Assembly (NCBI GenBank): GCA_910585625.1 | Contig: CAJUFQ010000020.1 | Coordinates: 1 to 64,000, forward strand | Source of the DNA: an uncultured Lachnospiraceae bacterium | Lineage (GTDB): Bacteria > Bacillota > Clostridia > Lachnospirales > Lachnospiraceae | DNA length: 64,000 nt | Direction of reading: 5' to 3' | Shown: positions 1 to 8,636 of the stretch, piece after piece | How the letters are laid out: each line of letters opens with the position of its first letter | How positions within the stretch are numbered: the stretch's first letter is position 1 | Notes under the pieces: model-generated | Told to the model about the DNA's origin: nothing | Databases searched by the model: none | The model's input: only the letters and a program-made list of their open reading frames with translations | Position numbers and translations under genes: made by a program

Positions 1-29
1 TCTTTCCCTACACGACGCTCTTCCGATCT
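1..29 (+). other. Illumina adapter remnant at contig end
   Basis: The first 29 bases match the 3' part of the Illumina TruSeq read-1 adapter, ending in CTTCCGATCT. This is library sequence, not genome. The biological sequence begins at about base 30, in the middle of a reading frame, so the contig stops inside a gene. Confidence 0.97.
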
Positions 30-30
30 G

Positions 31-366
31 GAGAGTTTTTACCATGGATACCTCTTGGGGCTTCTCGGGGGAATCGGGGGATATAAAATCAGTTCCAACA
101 GAGAGCAGGGGAACGGCAGGCCGGATCTCTTGCTGGAAGCCCACGACCCGCGGAGGCCGTCAATGATTATTGAAATCAAGCGCGCCCGGAAGTTCAGCGA
201 GATGGAGGGCATGTGCGACGAGGCGTTAGCGCAGATAGAACGTCAGGATTATGCGGCGGAGCTTCTGGACGAAGGCTACCAGAAAATCTATCAGTATGGG
301 TTCTGCTTCTGCAAAAAGAGCTGTATGGTAAAATTTTCCCAGACAGGGGACAGCCGGCAGGCGTAG
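31..366 (+). CDS. AAA-ATPase/PD-(D/E)XK nuclease-domain protein, C-terminal end only
   Basis: Only the last 111 codons are present; the 5' part is lost at the contig edge and replaced by adapter. The frame is open straight from the adapter junction (ESFYHGYLLGLL...), so the first internal start codon is not the real start. The fragment matches the C-terminal PDDEXK_9 (DUF1703) domain that follows an AAA-ATPase-like domain in a large family of Bacteroidetes and Clostridia proteins. Visible marks are the SNRE motif, then GNGRPDLLL with the metal-binding Asp, then IIEIKRA with the E-x-K pair, and a QIERQDYAAELL helix typical of the family. The ATPase half is inferred from family knowledge. The cellular role of these proteins is not settled. 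It is unrelated in function to the downstream island. Confidence 0.8.
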   Translation, partial: ESFYHGYLLGLLGGIGGYKISSNREQGNGRPDLLLEAHDPRRPSMIIEIKRARKFSEMEGMCDEALAQIERQDYAAELLDEGYQKIYQYGFCFCKKSCMVKFSQTGDSRQA

Positions 367-532
367 CGGCCGGAGCAGGCGTCCCGGAGGCTTCCGAAGA
401 AGGACTTTTATAAGAATAAGGCTAAGAGCAGAAAAGGGCCAGGAAATTTCGAAAATGCCCTAAGGAAAAAGGGGTTGTTTTACGATATATTAAACAGAGT
501 ATTTTTATTATACGAGAAAGGACGAGGAGATC

Positions 533-898
533 ATGGAAGATAATCGTAAAGAGCAGATTGAGGCTTTGGAAGCATTAAAGGATTATAATCCCAAAGTCTG
601 CAAAGCAATGAAGGAAGTCATTCCGGAGATAACAGGGGAGAGGAAAGACGACACCCAGGAATACCTGGATTATATTTTTAAGGGCATCAACTGGGAGCTT
701 CAGGTAGTGAACGGCACGCTGGAGCTGCTGAATGAGAAAGAGGAGCAGGTTTCGAAGGAGGCCCTGAACGAGATAGTCATGAAGATAAACGACGCATATA
801 CATCAAAAGACAATGAAAAGCTTGTGCAGGCTATGGAAGGGGCGCTGCTGCCGTTTATTGAGAATCTGGACGGATATATCGAGAAGGCATTAGCATAA
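533..898 (+). CDS. small helical protein of unknown function
   Basis: A 121-residue acidic protein rich in Glu, Lys, Leu and Ala, predicted to be all alpha-helical from its composition, with no signal peptide, membrane segment or Cys. The ATG follows a clear GAAAGGACGAGGAG ribosome-binding region. It stands alone just upstream of the modification island, after a 166-base gap (367-532) in which I see no gene. I do not recognise a characterised family. Small helical proteins in flagellar or glycosylation loci are sometimes chaperones, but nothing here proves that. Confidence 0.7.
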   Translation: MEDNRKEQIEALEALKDYNPKVCKAMKEVIPEITGERKDDTQEYLDYIFKGINWELQVVNGTLELLNEKEEQVSKEALNEIVMKINDAYTSKDNEKLVQAMEGALLPFIENLDGYIEKALA

Positions 899-995
899 TA
901 TAGCATCCTCTGCGGAAATGTTTCAGGACTGTATTTTCATTAAGGAATGGGAGCGGTTCTGGAACATTTTTCATTCTGCTGAAAAGACACTTTCT

Positions 996-1027
996 CGCTA
1001 AAGCGTGAAAGTATTTTTGCTAAAAAT
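996..1027 (+). repeat. dispersed repeat copy A with hairpin
   Basis: A 32-base stretch starting CGCTAAAGCGTGAAAGT and ending CTAAAAAT. It matches 26 of 32 positions of a segment at 34680-34710 in the same orientation. With the bases just upstream it forms a hairpin (ACTTTC...GAAAGT around CGCT/AGCG) followed by T-rich sequence, so it may also act as a terminator. The two copies lie just outside the two ends of the island. Confidence 0.5.
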
Positions 1028-1070
1028 GGGATGTGCATGTAGCAGCATATTGGAACATAAAGGAGAAAAT

Positions 1071-2120
1071 ATGGGCAGATTACTGATATATGGAATGGGC
1101 AACGAGGCAAGAAAATTTCTGCATCGGGTAAAAGATTCATCACGCTGGCAGATTGCCGGCATTTCTGATTCAACAATTAATACCCGGGGGGGTATGAGAG
1201 GCTGGAGGGGGGGCTATCCCGAAGATAGTGCCAGAGGACTTAGGGAATGCAGAATATGATTATATCATTATCGCTTCCACCAAATATGAAGGAGAAATCC
1301 GGCAGAAATTAGAAAGATTGCTTCCTCAAAATGAAAACATCCTCTCTATCGGGGAGTTCTATTATAAGTTGTTCTTAGAGGAGAATGAGGACAGGCTGCA
1401 GGATAATTTCATGTATAGCTATTTTATGGGTAATGAAAATGTTTCCATTGACAAATGGCTTCATTATTACCGCATTTATGACAGATATTTCCACGCATAC
1501 CGGGGGACGGACGTTGTGTTCCTGGAAATTGGCGTAGATAAAGGCGGTTCCCTGCAGATGTGGAAGAACTACTTTGGTGAAAAAGCGACCGTTATCGGTG
1601 TTGACATAGATGATAAGTGTAAGGTATTCGAACAGGGGAATGCAAAAGTTGAAATCGGATTGCAGGAGGATCCAAAGTTCTGGGAGCATATCAAAGACAA
1701 ATATCCCAGGATTGACATTCTTTTAGATGACGGCGGGCATACGATGAACCAGCAGATTGTCACGTTTGAATGCATGTTCCCCTTTCTCTCTGATGGCGGG
1801 ATATACATGTGTGAAGATACGCATACGTCTTACATGGAGAATTTTGGCGGGGGGTATGGAGGCAAGAACTTTATCGGGTACAGCAAGAAATTCATAGATG
1901 ACATGCACGCGCATTTTTCCAAGGTACTGCAGCCGAATTATAACACGGAAAGCATGTATTCCGTGCATTTTTAGATAGTATCGTTGTAGTGGAGAAACAA
2001 ATCGCCTCAGACTTTCCGATTATCCTTAAGAATGAGGGCGCGGTGATGACGTCAGATTTCAGCGTTTATAAATTGCCGGGGAACCCGAAGAAAGGCTGGA
2101 GGCCGAAGGGATTACAGTAA
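1071..2120 (+). pseudogene. SAM-dependent methyltransferase with N-terminal Rossmann-like module, out of frame
   Basis: Start ATG at 1071 (AGGAG 6-10 bases upstream). The N-terminal frame encodes MGRLLIYGMGNEARKF, the start of a small Rossmann-like module. The frame is lost at two G7 runs, 1186-1192 and 1207-1213. The main domain continues in another frame (about 1214-1974) with FLEIGVDKGGSLQMW (SAM motif I), VIGVDID, and DILLDDGGHTMNQQ, as in CmcI-like sugar methyltransferases. The stop at 1972-1974 lies in a T5 run. One extra T would continue as DSIVVVEKQIASDF to a natural stop at 2118-2120, matching the usual family C-terminus. Adding one G to each G run and one T restores a single reading frame. 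This is either phase variation, real decay, or homopolymer miscalls near a contig end. The likely target is a hydroxyl on a glycan sugar. Confidence 0.75.
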
Positions 2121-2168
2121 TTGAGGAAGGGCAGGGCATCTGTAACAGACATAGAGGGCAAGGAAGAT

Positions 2169-2990
2169 ATGGGAACTTATGAGCTATCCAAAGAGGAATT
2201 AAGGAAAGTACAGCTGATTCAGCTGGAATTATTGCAGGAAGTCGACCGGATCTGCACGAAATGCGGGATACATTACAATATCATTGCCGGGACGCTCCTG
2301 GGCGCAGTGCGCCATCAGGGCTATATTCCCTGGGATGACGACGCAGACGTTGCGTTCTTAAGGCCGGAGTATGAGAAATTCCGCAAAGCCTGCCGGACAG
2401 AGCTTGACCGGGAGCGGTTCTATTTCCAGGATCACCGCGCCACCAAAGGTTACCGTTGGGGGTATGGGAAGCTGCGCCGGAAGCATACTGTATTTTTGCG
2501 GGAAAACCAGGAGCATATGCCCTATGAGCAAGGGGTGTTTATTGATATCTTTCCCTTGGACGGGGTACCCGATAATTACCTTCTGAGAAGCATCCATAAT
2601 TTTGAATGTTTCTGCCTGAGGAAAATACTTTGGGCGCGGGTGGGGAAGGTGGCGGACAGAAGCTTCTTCCTCAGGGCCTGGTATAAGCTGCTGGATAGGA
2701 TTCCGGAACAGAAGGTTTTTGGGTATTACCGCAAGCTGATTCGCCGGAGCAACCATATAGGGGGCAGGATGGTGCGGATACTGATGTTTCCTACGCCTAA
2801 CAGCGAGTACGGATACTACCGCTGCTGGTATGAGAACAGCGCCCCTATCGGGTTTGAGGGCGTTCTGTTCCAGGGAATCAGGGATTACGATTCTTATCTG
2901 AGCTTTAAGTTCGGAAATTACATGGAGCTGCCGCCGGAAAGCCAGCGCAAGGTGCATCCGGTATCGCAGCTGCGGATTGATATTGAATAG
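2169..2990 (+). CDS. LicD-family phosphotransferase
   Basis: A 273-residue LicD protein. The family transfers phosphocholine or other phosphoalcohols from a CDP-activated donor to glycan sugars. The nucleotidyltransferase-fold signature is visible as GTLLGAVRHQGYIPWDDDAD, with the metal-binding DDDAD; the family-typical KLRRKHTVF, FIDIFPLDGVPD and a C-terminal FGNYMELPP element follow. I chose the ATG at 2169, after AAGGAAG, over upstream in-frame starts because the family starts near LSKEELRKVQLIQLELL. The next gene encodes a cytidylyltransferase-like domain, so the pair may supply and attach a phosphoalcohol. The substrate is not identified. Confidence 0.88.
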   Translation: MGTYELSKEELRKVQLIQLELLQEVDRICTKCGIHYNIIAGTLLGAVRHQGYIPWDDDADVAFLRPEYEKFRKACRTELDRERFYFQDHRATKGYRWGYGKLRRKHTVFLRENQEHMPYEQGVFIDIFPLDGVPDNYLLRSIHNFECFCLRKILWARVGKVADRSFFLRAWYKLLDRIPEQKVFGYYRKLIRRSNHIGGRMVRILMFPTPNSEYGYYRCWYENSAPIGFEGVLFQGIRDYDSYLSFKFGNYMELPPESQRKVHPVSQLRIDIE

Positions 2991-3076
2991 AGGGCATCCG
3001 GTACCGCCATTTCAAGCCGGGTACAGAACATGGATGCACAGTAGGAATAGGATAATGGCATACAGAGGGCAGGATT

Positions 3077-4411
3077 ATGAGAAAAGTGATAACATACGGC
3101 TCCTTCGATTTGTTTCATGAGGGGCATTACCAGCTACTCAAGCGGGCGCGTGAACTGGGGGATTATCTGATTGTGGGGGTGACGACGGAACATTACGACG
3201 AATACCGCGGAAAGCTCAATGTCATGGATTCCCTGATGGAGCGCATTGAAAATGTCAAGAAAACCGGTTTTGCGGATGAAATCATCATAGAAGACCATAT
3301 TGGGCAGAAGCTAGAAGACATCCAGAAATATCAGGCAGATGTATTTACTGTTGGCTCCGATTGGGTGGGAGCGTTTGACTGGCTCAAAGATTATTGTGAA
3401 GTCATATACCTGGAGCGTACCAAGAATGTGTCAAGCACCATGCTGCGTGCCAGGAACTATAAAATCCTCAAGCTGGGCGTCATTGGCACCGGGAGGATTG
3501 CGCACCGTTTTTACCCAGAAGCAAAATATGTCAGCGGCGTCAATGTGGAAGGCGTGCTGAATCCGCATTTAGAAAGCGCGAAACGTTATAAGGAGCAGTT
3601 TGGGCTGAAGTTCGGGACGGATCGGGCGGATGAATTCTGGGAGCAGATAGACGCCGTCTACATCGCGTCCCCTCATGACACGCATACAGGTTATATCCGG
3701 CAGGCCTTGGAGCATGGCAGACATGTGCTGTGTGAGAAGCCGCTGGCTCTTTCTGGGAAAGAGGCGAAAGAGTTATATGAGCTGGCGTCCGCGAAAGGGT
3801 GCGTCCTCATGGAAGCCGTGAAGACGGCATACTGCCCTGGTTTCCAGCAGCTCCTTGGCATTGCCCGGAGCGGCGTTATCGGCTCCATACGCGACGTGGA
3901 GGCTGCGTTTACCAAGCTGGAAAATCCTGACAGCCGGGAGCTGACGGACACTTCGTTTGGCGGCAGCTTCCTGGAGCTTGCAAGCTACCCGGTGCTGGCA
4001 ATCTTCAAATTGCTGGGGATTGATTATGAAGACCTGAGGTTTGAAGCAATCCGCGATGAGAAAGGAATCGACCTTTACACGAAAGCCTATTTCCGTTATA
4101 AGAACAGCCTGGCGACGGCTAAAACAGGGCTGGGCGTGAAGTCGGAGGGGGAACTGATCATCTCAGGGACGAAGGGCTATGTCGTGCTGCCTGCGCCGTG
4201 GTGGAAGACCCAGGAAATTGAAATCCGCTATGAGAACCCGGGGCAAAATGAGAAATTTTTCTATAAATTCCTGGGAGACGGCCTGCGCTATGAAATCAGT
4301 GATTTTGTGGCGGCGGTCAATGGGAATGAGAAGAAGGAGCATAAGCTTAAGCCTGAGGAGTCGGTGGCGTTGGCCAGGGTCATGGAGGCATGGCTTGGCT
4401 GCCGGGAGTGA
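3077..4411 (+). CDS. cytidylyltransferase-like / Gfo-Idh-MocA oxidoreductase fusion
   Basis: A 444-residue two-domain protein. Residues 1-130 are a TagD/GCT-type nucleotidyltransferase, with GSFDLFHEGHYQLLKRA (the HxGH motif) and RTKNVSST in place of the usual RTxGISTT. From about residue 133 comes a Gfo/Idh/MocA oxidoreductase with the NAD-binding LGVIGTGRIAHRF, then IASPHDTHTGYI and the CEKPLAL motif, and a C-terminal substrate-binding domain. The first half would make a CDP-alcohol from CTP and an alcohol phosphate such as glycerol-3-phosphate. The second would oxidise or reduce a sugar or polyol. Having both in one chain suggests consecutive steps on one precursor, which LicD (upstream) or the TagF-like protein (21735) could use. 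The exact substrate is unknown. Confidence 0.88.
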   Translation: MRKVITYGSFDLFHEGHYQLLKRARELGDYLIVGVTTEHYDEYRGKLNVMDSLMERIENVKKTGFADEIIIEDHIGQKLEDIQKYQADVFTVGSDWVGAFDWLKDYCEVIYLERTKNVSSTMLRARNYKILKLGVIGTGRIAHRFYPEAKYVSGVNVEGVLNPHLESAKRYKEQFGLKFGTDRADEFWEQIDAVYIASPHDTHTGYIRQALEHGRHVLCEKPLALSGKEAKELYELASAKGCVLMEAVKTAYCPGFQQLLGIARSGVIGSIRDVEAAFTKLENPDSRELTDTSFGGSFLELASYPVLAIFKLLGIDYEDLRFEAIRDEKGIDLYTKAYFRYKNSLATAKTGLGVKSEGELIISGTKGYVVLPAPWWKTQEIEIRYENPGQNEKFFYKFLGDGLRYEISDFVAAVNGNEKKEHKLKPEESVALARVMEAWLGCRE

Positions 4412-4464
4412 ACGTGTTTGCAATGAAGCGGAAATCTTTGAAACTGTTTGTGGAGGAAATATAC

Positions 4465-6606
4465 ATGATACGTTTTTTGGATAAAGAAGTGGCTTGCATT
4501 GGAATAGAGTCTTATGAGCGAGATAAAATGCTTTTGTATTTTCTGAACAGAAAAAGCGAGGCTGGCAAGAGAGAGACGGAAATTGTCCTGGTCTATGATG
4601 GGGCGGAATATTTTGGGTTTGCCACGTATGACAGCGTTTTGGGCAGAAAAGGGGAAAATGGGATTCTGATCAGTAAGTATATCCACACACAGGAAGAAGA
4701 GTTATTCTGTGGTTTACACCGCATATTTGAGGATGAGTCAGAGGAAGCGGAATATGTCCCTGTTTTTGATAAGGATATGCAGCTGTTATATTTTGCATAT
4801 CAATACGAAAGCATACCGGCGCAAACGTTAGAGAAGTATGTTTTCCCATTGTTGGAGAATTATTTAGAAACGTTTCAGGTGAAAGACTTATATCCTGATA
4901 CAAAGAAAATATCTATTTATGACTTTAATGAAGCTGCGTTTCAGTTCTACAATATTTTAAAGAAACAAGCTTTTCCGGTAGAGGTATTTGGGGAAAAGTG
5001 GGCAATGCTTTGCCCGCAGATTTATGAAAAGCATCAGATAAAATTTGGAGAAACGTTGTCACACCAGGTTTTGAATATCTACGCAGAGGGAAGTTCTGCA
5101 AGAGTGCAAGAAAACAGATATGGCCGGCCGGGATATGAGCTGAGCGTAGGAGACTGCTGGGGGGTAGTGTTTGATATTGGAGAAGCAGTTGTCTTTTCTG
5201 AATTAGAGAAATTGAAGTTGCATTTACACGAAAAAGGTCTTGTGGCATTGACAATGATATTTCCTGATTTAAGGAGGCTGGGTTACCGTACAGCTGATGA
5301 GTTTTACAGAAACAAAGAGAGCGTGTCGATTGGAACGGTTGGTTTGAATGAACAGAATCCCCTGATAGTGCAGCAGATTCAAAAGTGTTGGCAGGGGGAT
5401 GGGGAAGATAAACTCAGGAATGCTATAAGCGTGATGGAACGAATGCAGAACCAAAGCATTATGGTAGGGAACGAAAGTGTGAATTATAAATGCTTTGGGA
5501 ACGGACGCCACTCCATATATCTGATTGGGCCATGTATCGTGGCAGGAAGAGGAGTAGACAGCGAAGATAGTTTTGGATCCTGTGTCTGTCAAGAAATGCA
5601 AAAGATTACGGGGGGGAGGTATAAAGTGAAGTGCCTTTCAACCGTTAATTTTAATATCGATTCCATAAAAAATATTGTGGAATCCCTGACCTTGTATGAG
5701 GGAGACATTGTGGTGCTGATACAAAGCGACTGCTTATATGAGAAAGGGAAGGATGACAAAGTTGTTGGTTATCCTGGCGATATTGACATGGCGGCAATAC
5801 TGGGACGTCGGGAAACAGACTGGTTCTGGGATGTTCCGATACATACAAATCAAAGAGGGAACCGGGAGATTGCCAAAGCTTTGGCAAGGGAATATCTGTT
5901 GGAGTATTTGGTGACGGAGGAATCCGAAGGACAAACGCCGGACATGCTGCAGTTAGGAAAATGCTTGCTGCCAGACAGTGCAGAGCGCGAACTGGAAATT
6001 TATACAGATAACGTGAGGGCGGCTGAAGTTTATGAGGGTCAGATAGGGGCTATTGTCATGAACTGTAATCCCATGACTTTGGGACATCGGTATCTGATAG
6101 AGCAGGCTTTGGATGAGGTGGATTTCTTGTATGTATTTCTAGTTGAGGAGGATAAGTCGGAGTTTCCTTTTGCAGACAGATTGGAAATCGTCAAAGCTGT
6201 AACACGAAACTTTGCAAATATAAAGGTTGTTCCATCCGGCAGATTCATTCTTTCTTATGAGACGATGCCAATGTATTTTGAGAAAGCAGAGAGGCAGGAG
6301 GAATTGCTGGATGCAGCTGGAGATTTGAAGGTTTTCGGGGAAAAAATTGCTCCCAGATTAGGAATCAATGTGCGGTTTGTCGGGGAAGAACCGAGTGACA
6401 GGATTACTTACCAATACAATGAATCCATGAAACAACTTCTTCCTGCATATGGGATACGTTTGGTCGAAATTCCCAGGCTTTCGTCAGAAGATATCGTTGT
6501 CAGCGCGTCTTTAGTCCGGAAATACCTACATGAAGGGAAAACAGATCTGTGCAGGGAACTTGTGCCGGAAGAGACGTACCAGTACTTAATGAGCAATTAC
6601 AAATGA
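4465..6606 (+). CDS. SGNH-like / citrate-lyase-ligase-type nucleotidyltransferase fusion
   Basis: A 713-residue modular protein. I chose ATG 4465 because GGAGG lies just upstream. Residues 1-330 are unrecognised. From about 345 to 490 there is an SGNH-like hydrolase fold: IYLIGPCIVAGRGV sits where block I GDS would be, so Cys replaces the usual Ser. A GDIVVLIQSDCLY strand and a DVPIHTNQRGN block with the catalytic Asp-x-x-His follow. From about 520 to the end is a nucleotidyltransferase domain like the C-terminus of [citrate lyase] ligase: GAIVMNCNPMTLGHRYLIE (T/HxGH-type site), VFLVEEDKSEFPFADR, VPSGRFILSYETMP. No citrate lyase genes are nearby, so a role in activating an acyl or polyol group for glycan decoration is inferred. 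A G7 run at 5610-5616 lies in the coding frame. Confidence 0.75.
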   Translation: MIRFLDKEVACIGIESYERDKMLLYFLNRKSEAGKRETEIVLVYDGAEYFGFATYDSVLGRKGENGILISKYIHTQEEELFCGLHRIFEDESEEAEYVPVFDKDMQLLYFAYQYESIPAQTLEKYVFPLLENYLETFQVKDLYPDTKKISIYDFNEAAFQFYNILKKQAFPVEVFGEKWAMLCPQIYEKHQIKFGETLSHQVLNIYAEGSSARVQENRYGRPGYELSVGDCWGVVFDIGEAVVFSELEKLKLHLHEKGLVALTMIFPDLRRLGYRTADEFYRNKESVSIGTVGLNEQNPLIVQQIQKCWQGDGEDKLRNAISVMERMQNQSIMVGNESVNYKCFGNGRHSIYLIGPCIVAGRGVDSEDSFGSCVCQEMQKITGGRYKVKCLSTVNFNIDSIKNIVESLTLYEGDIVVLIQSDCLYEKGKDDKVVGYPGDIDMAAILGRRETDWFWDVPIHTNQRGNREIAKALAREYLLEYLVTEESEGQTPDMLQLGKCLLPDSAERELEIYTDNVRAAEVYEGQIGAIVMNCNPMTLGHRYLIEQALDEVDFLYVFLVEEDKSEFPFADRLEIVKAVTRNFANIKVVPSGRFILSYETMPMYFEKAERQEELLDAAGDLKVFGEKIAPRLGINVRFVGEEPSDRITYQYNESMKQLLPAYGIRLVEIPRLSSEDIVVSASLVRKYLHEGKTDLCRELVPEETYQYLMSNYK

Positions 6607-6621
6607 GTGAGGTTAATGAAT

Positions 6622-7542
6622 ATGCGGGTTGTGGTGATTGGAAGCAGTGGTTTCATTGGAACAAATCTGGTGGAATATCTGAACAGCAGACAGCTAGATG
6701 TTGTTGCCTGTGACATCAGGGAACCAGTGAAGCGGTTTGAAGGGGTCAATTACCATAAGGTGACTGGCGATGAGGCAGAGTATTATGGGAATGTGATAGA
6801 AGCAGGCGATTATGTTGTTTTATTGAGGTGGAAAGGCGTGTCGGTTTCAGCAATAAAGAATCAGCAGGAATTATTCCGGAGCAATATTGTCGAAAACGTG
6901 CTTCTGATTGATTTATGTGTGAAACGTAAGGCAGGAAAAATCGTTTTTGCGTCTTCCGGAGGCGCGGTGTATGGAAATAAGGATGTGCTTCCAATCAGTG
7001 AGCGGGAGGATGTGCGGCCTATTTCTGAATATGGCGTGCAGAAACTGATGATAGAAGAGTATTTAGGATTTATTTCCAGGACAAGTGGGATACCTACGCT
7101 CTGCCTGAGAATTGCAAATCCTTTTGGACCTTACCAGCCTGCATTCAGCGGGCAGGGGATTATAGCTACGTTTTTGGCGAGCTGCCTGCAAGGAAAAAGC
7201 GTTGAGATTTGGGGAGATGGGAATTGCCTGCGGGATTATCTGTATGTCGACGACCTTTGTGAATGCGTCTGCCGCTGCCTGCTTGAGGACATAGGAGAAG
7301 GGGTATACAACATCGGAAGCGGAATAGGGACAAGTATTTTGCAGATTTGTGAGGCAATAAGCGAAGTAACGGGAGCAGAACTGCGCAGAACCATGCGGGC
7401 CGCATATGCTACTCAAGTGAAGGATAATGTGTTGGACAGCACAAAAATAAAAGAGCAGATAGGATGGGAATGCAGGATTTCCATGGCTGAGGGTATAGCC
7501 AGAATGTGCGACTGCTGGAATGGAAGAGGATTTTTGAAGTGA
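6622..7542 (+). CDS. NAD-dependent epimerase/dehydratase (extended SDR)
   Basis: A 306-residue extended short-chain dehydrogenase. It has the Rossmann motif GSSGFIG at the N-terminus, the catalytic Ser in FASSGGAVYG, and YGVQK as the YxxxK pair. RDYLYVDDL and YNIGSG are typical of nucleotide-sugar epimerases and dehydratases such as UDP-glucose 4-epimerase relatives. ATG 6622 has GAGTGAGG at a good distance; ATG 6616 and GTG 6607 are also in frame but badly spaced. The preceding gene ends at 6606, so they are cotranscribed. It acts on an NDP-sugar in the cytoplasm; the particular sugar cannot be read from the sequence. Confidence 0.88.
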   Translation: MRVVVIGSSGFIGTNLVEYLNSRQLDVVACDIREPVKRFEGVNYHKVTGDEAEYYGNVIEAGDYVVLLRWKGVSVSAIKNQQELFRSNIVENVLLIDLCVKRKAGKIVFASSGGAVYGNKDVLPISEREDVRPISEYGVQKLMIEEYLGFISRTSGIPTLCLRIANPFGPYQPAFSGQGIIATFLASCLQGKSVEIWGDGNCLRDYLYVDDLCECVCRCLLEDIGEGVYNIGSGIGTSILQICEAISEVTGAELRRTMRAAYATQVKDNVLDSTKIKEQIGWECRISMAEGIARMCDCWNGRGFLK

Positions 7543-7578
7543 ATAAGTTTGAAGTCAAGGAAAGTGAAAGGAGATTCA

Positions 7579-8529
7579 ATGTTTCATAATTTTAACGAGA
7601 AAATGTCAAAGTTATGCCATGCTGTAAACGGAAAGAAAGTCATCTTATGGGGCTGGGGCATGTCTGGAAAATTTATTTATCTGTATTTTAAGGGATTAAA
7701 TCGTAAGATAGAATGTGTGATAGATGATGGGTTTAAAACGGAGCTGGATATTTTAGGAGTAAAATCACACCATGCTTTAGAATATTACGATCCTGAGACT
7801 ACGGTTATTTTGGTTACACCATATAAAGGTGCGGATGATATAAAAATTTTGTGCCGGGAATACGGTTTTTATGACGTTATCCTCATTCGCCGGTTGTTTT
7901 ATGAAAACGAGCCTTTCAGGGAATTGGATTATTATCCGTGGATAGAATATGAATATGGGCTGAACTTGGTGCAGGGAAGGACGATAGAAGAAGCAGAGCC
8001 TGGTGCAGAAGGGTGCAAGACAGAAGAATTTCATGATTACTGGCCGGGGAAAGGAATCGTACTGGAGTCCGTATTAAGTAATTTTATGTTTGATGAGAAA
8101 GATGCAGTGTTCGATTTCGGATGTGGAAAAGGAGCAAGCTTTTTTATGTTTGCAAAGGCAGGAGTATTACGGGGGGGGGGTATAGAGTTTGACAGAAACT
8201 TGTACGATTTAGCGGTAGAAAATACGGATAAGCTGAATCGTGTGATGGGAAGCCGTTTTTCCGTATCATGTGGAGATGCCGCAACTTATACCGACATTGA
8301 TGAATATAATTATTTTTATATGTTCGACCCGTTTGACGGAGAATGCTTTGCGACTGTCATCGGTAACATTGAGGACAGCTATCGGAGGCGGCTGAGAAAG
8401 ATAGTCCTGATATATATGGCGCCGACGTGCCATAAGCAAGTGCTAGAACATGGTATGTTTAAATTTTCCTATCAGGTGAAAAGTCTGTTTACAGTTACAA
8501 AGACTGCGAATATTTATGTACTCGAATAG
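7579..8529 (+). CDS. SAM methyltransferase with N-terminal Rossmann-like module
   Basis: A 316-residue protein. ATG 7579 follows AAAGGAG. Residues 15-115 form a small Rossmann-like module (KKVILWGWGMSGKFIY ... CVIDDG) shared with several other proteins of the island. Residues 165-316 are a class I methyltransferase, with VFDFGCGKGASFFMF as SAM motif I, GIEFDRNLYDLAVEN as the motif II region, and FYMFDPFDGE as a possible catalytic loop. A run of ten G at 8171-8180 lies between motifs I and II and is in frame here (LRGGGIEFD). One slip would truncate the protein before motif II. The expected acceptor is a sugar of the surface glycan. An intrinsic terminator follows the gene. Confidence 0.82.
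   Translation: MFHNFNEKMSKLCHAVNGKKVILWGWGMSGKFIYLYFKGLNRKIECVIDDGFKTELDILGVKSHHALEYYDPETTVILVTPYKGADDIKILCREYGFYDVILIRRLFYENEPFRELDYYPWIEYEYGLNLVQGRTIEEAEPGAEGCKTEEFHDYWPGKGIVLESVLSNFMFDEKDAVFDFGCGKGASFFMFAKAGVLRGGGIEFDRNLYDLAVENTDKLNRVMGSRFSVSCGDAATYTDIDEYNYFYMFDPFDGECFATVIGNIEDSYRRRLRKIVLIYMAPTCHKQVLEHGMFKFSYQVKSLFTVTKTANIYVLE
8171..8180 (+). repeat. G10 homopolymer inside methyltransferase gene
   Basis: Ten consecutive G in the coding strand, the longest G-run in the window. In the present state the frame is open and encodes three glycines. Runs of this length are the classic substrate of slipped-strand switching in surface-modification genes. Confidence 0.9.
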
Positions 8530-8552
8530 CAGCTTTGTGGAATGACGGTTGT

Positions 8553-8600
8553 ATAATTAGGAATATGAAAAAACTGTATTTCCTAATTATATTATTTTTT
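8553..8600 (+). terminator. intrinsic terminator inside the island
   Basis: The arms ATAATTAGGAATA and TATTTCCTAATTAT form an AU-rich hairpin followed by a T-rich tail. It lies between the methyltransferase ending at 8529 and the next start at 8637, and splits the island into at least two transcription units unless it is read through. Confidence 0.7.
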
Positions 8601-8636
8601 GTCGAAAAAAATAATATATAGATTAAGGAGAGAATG

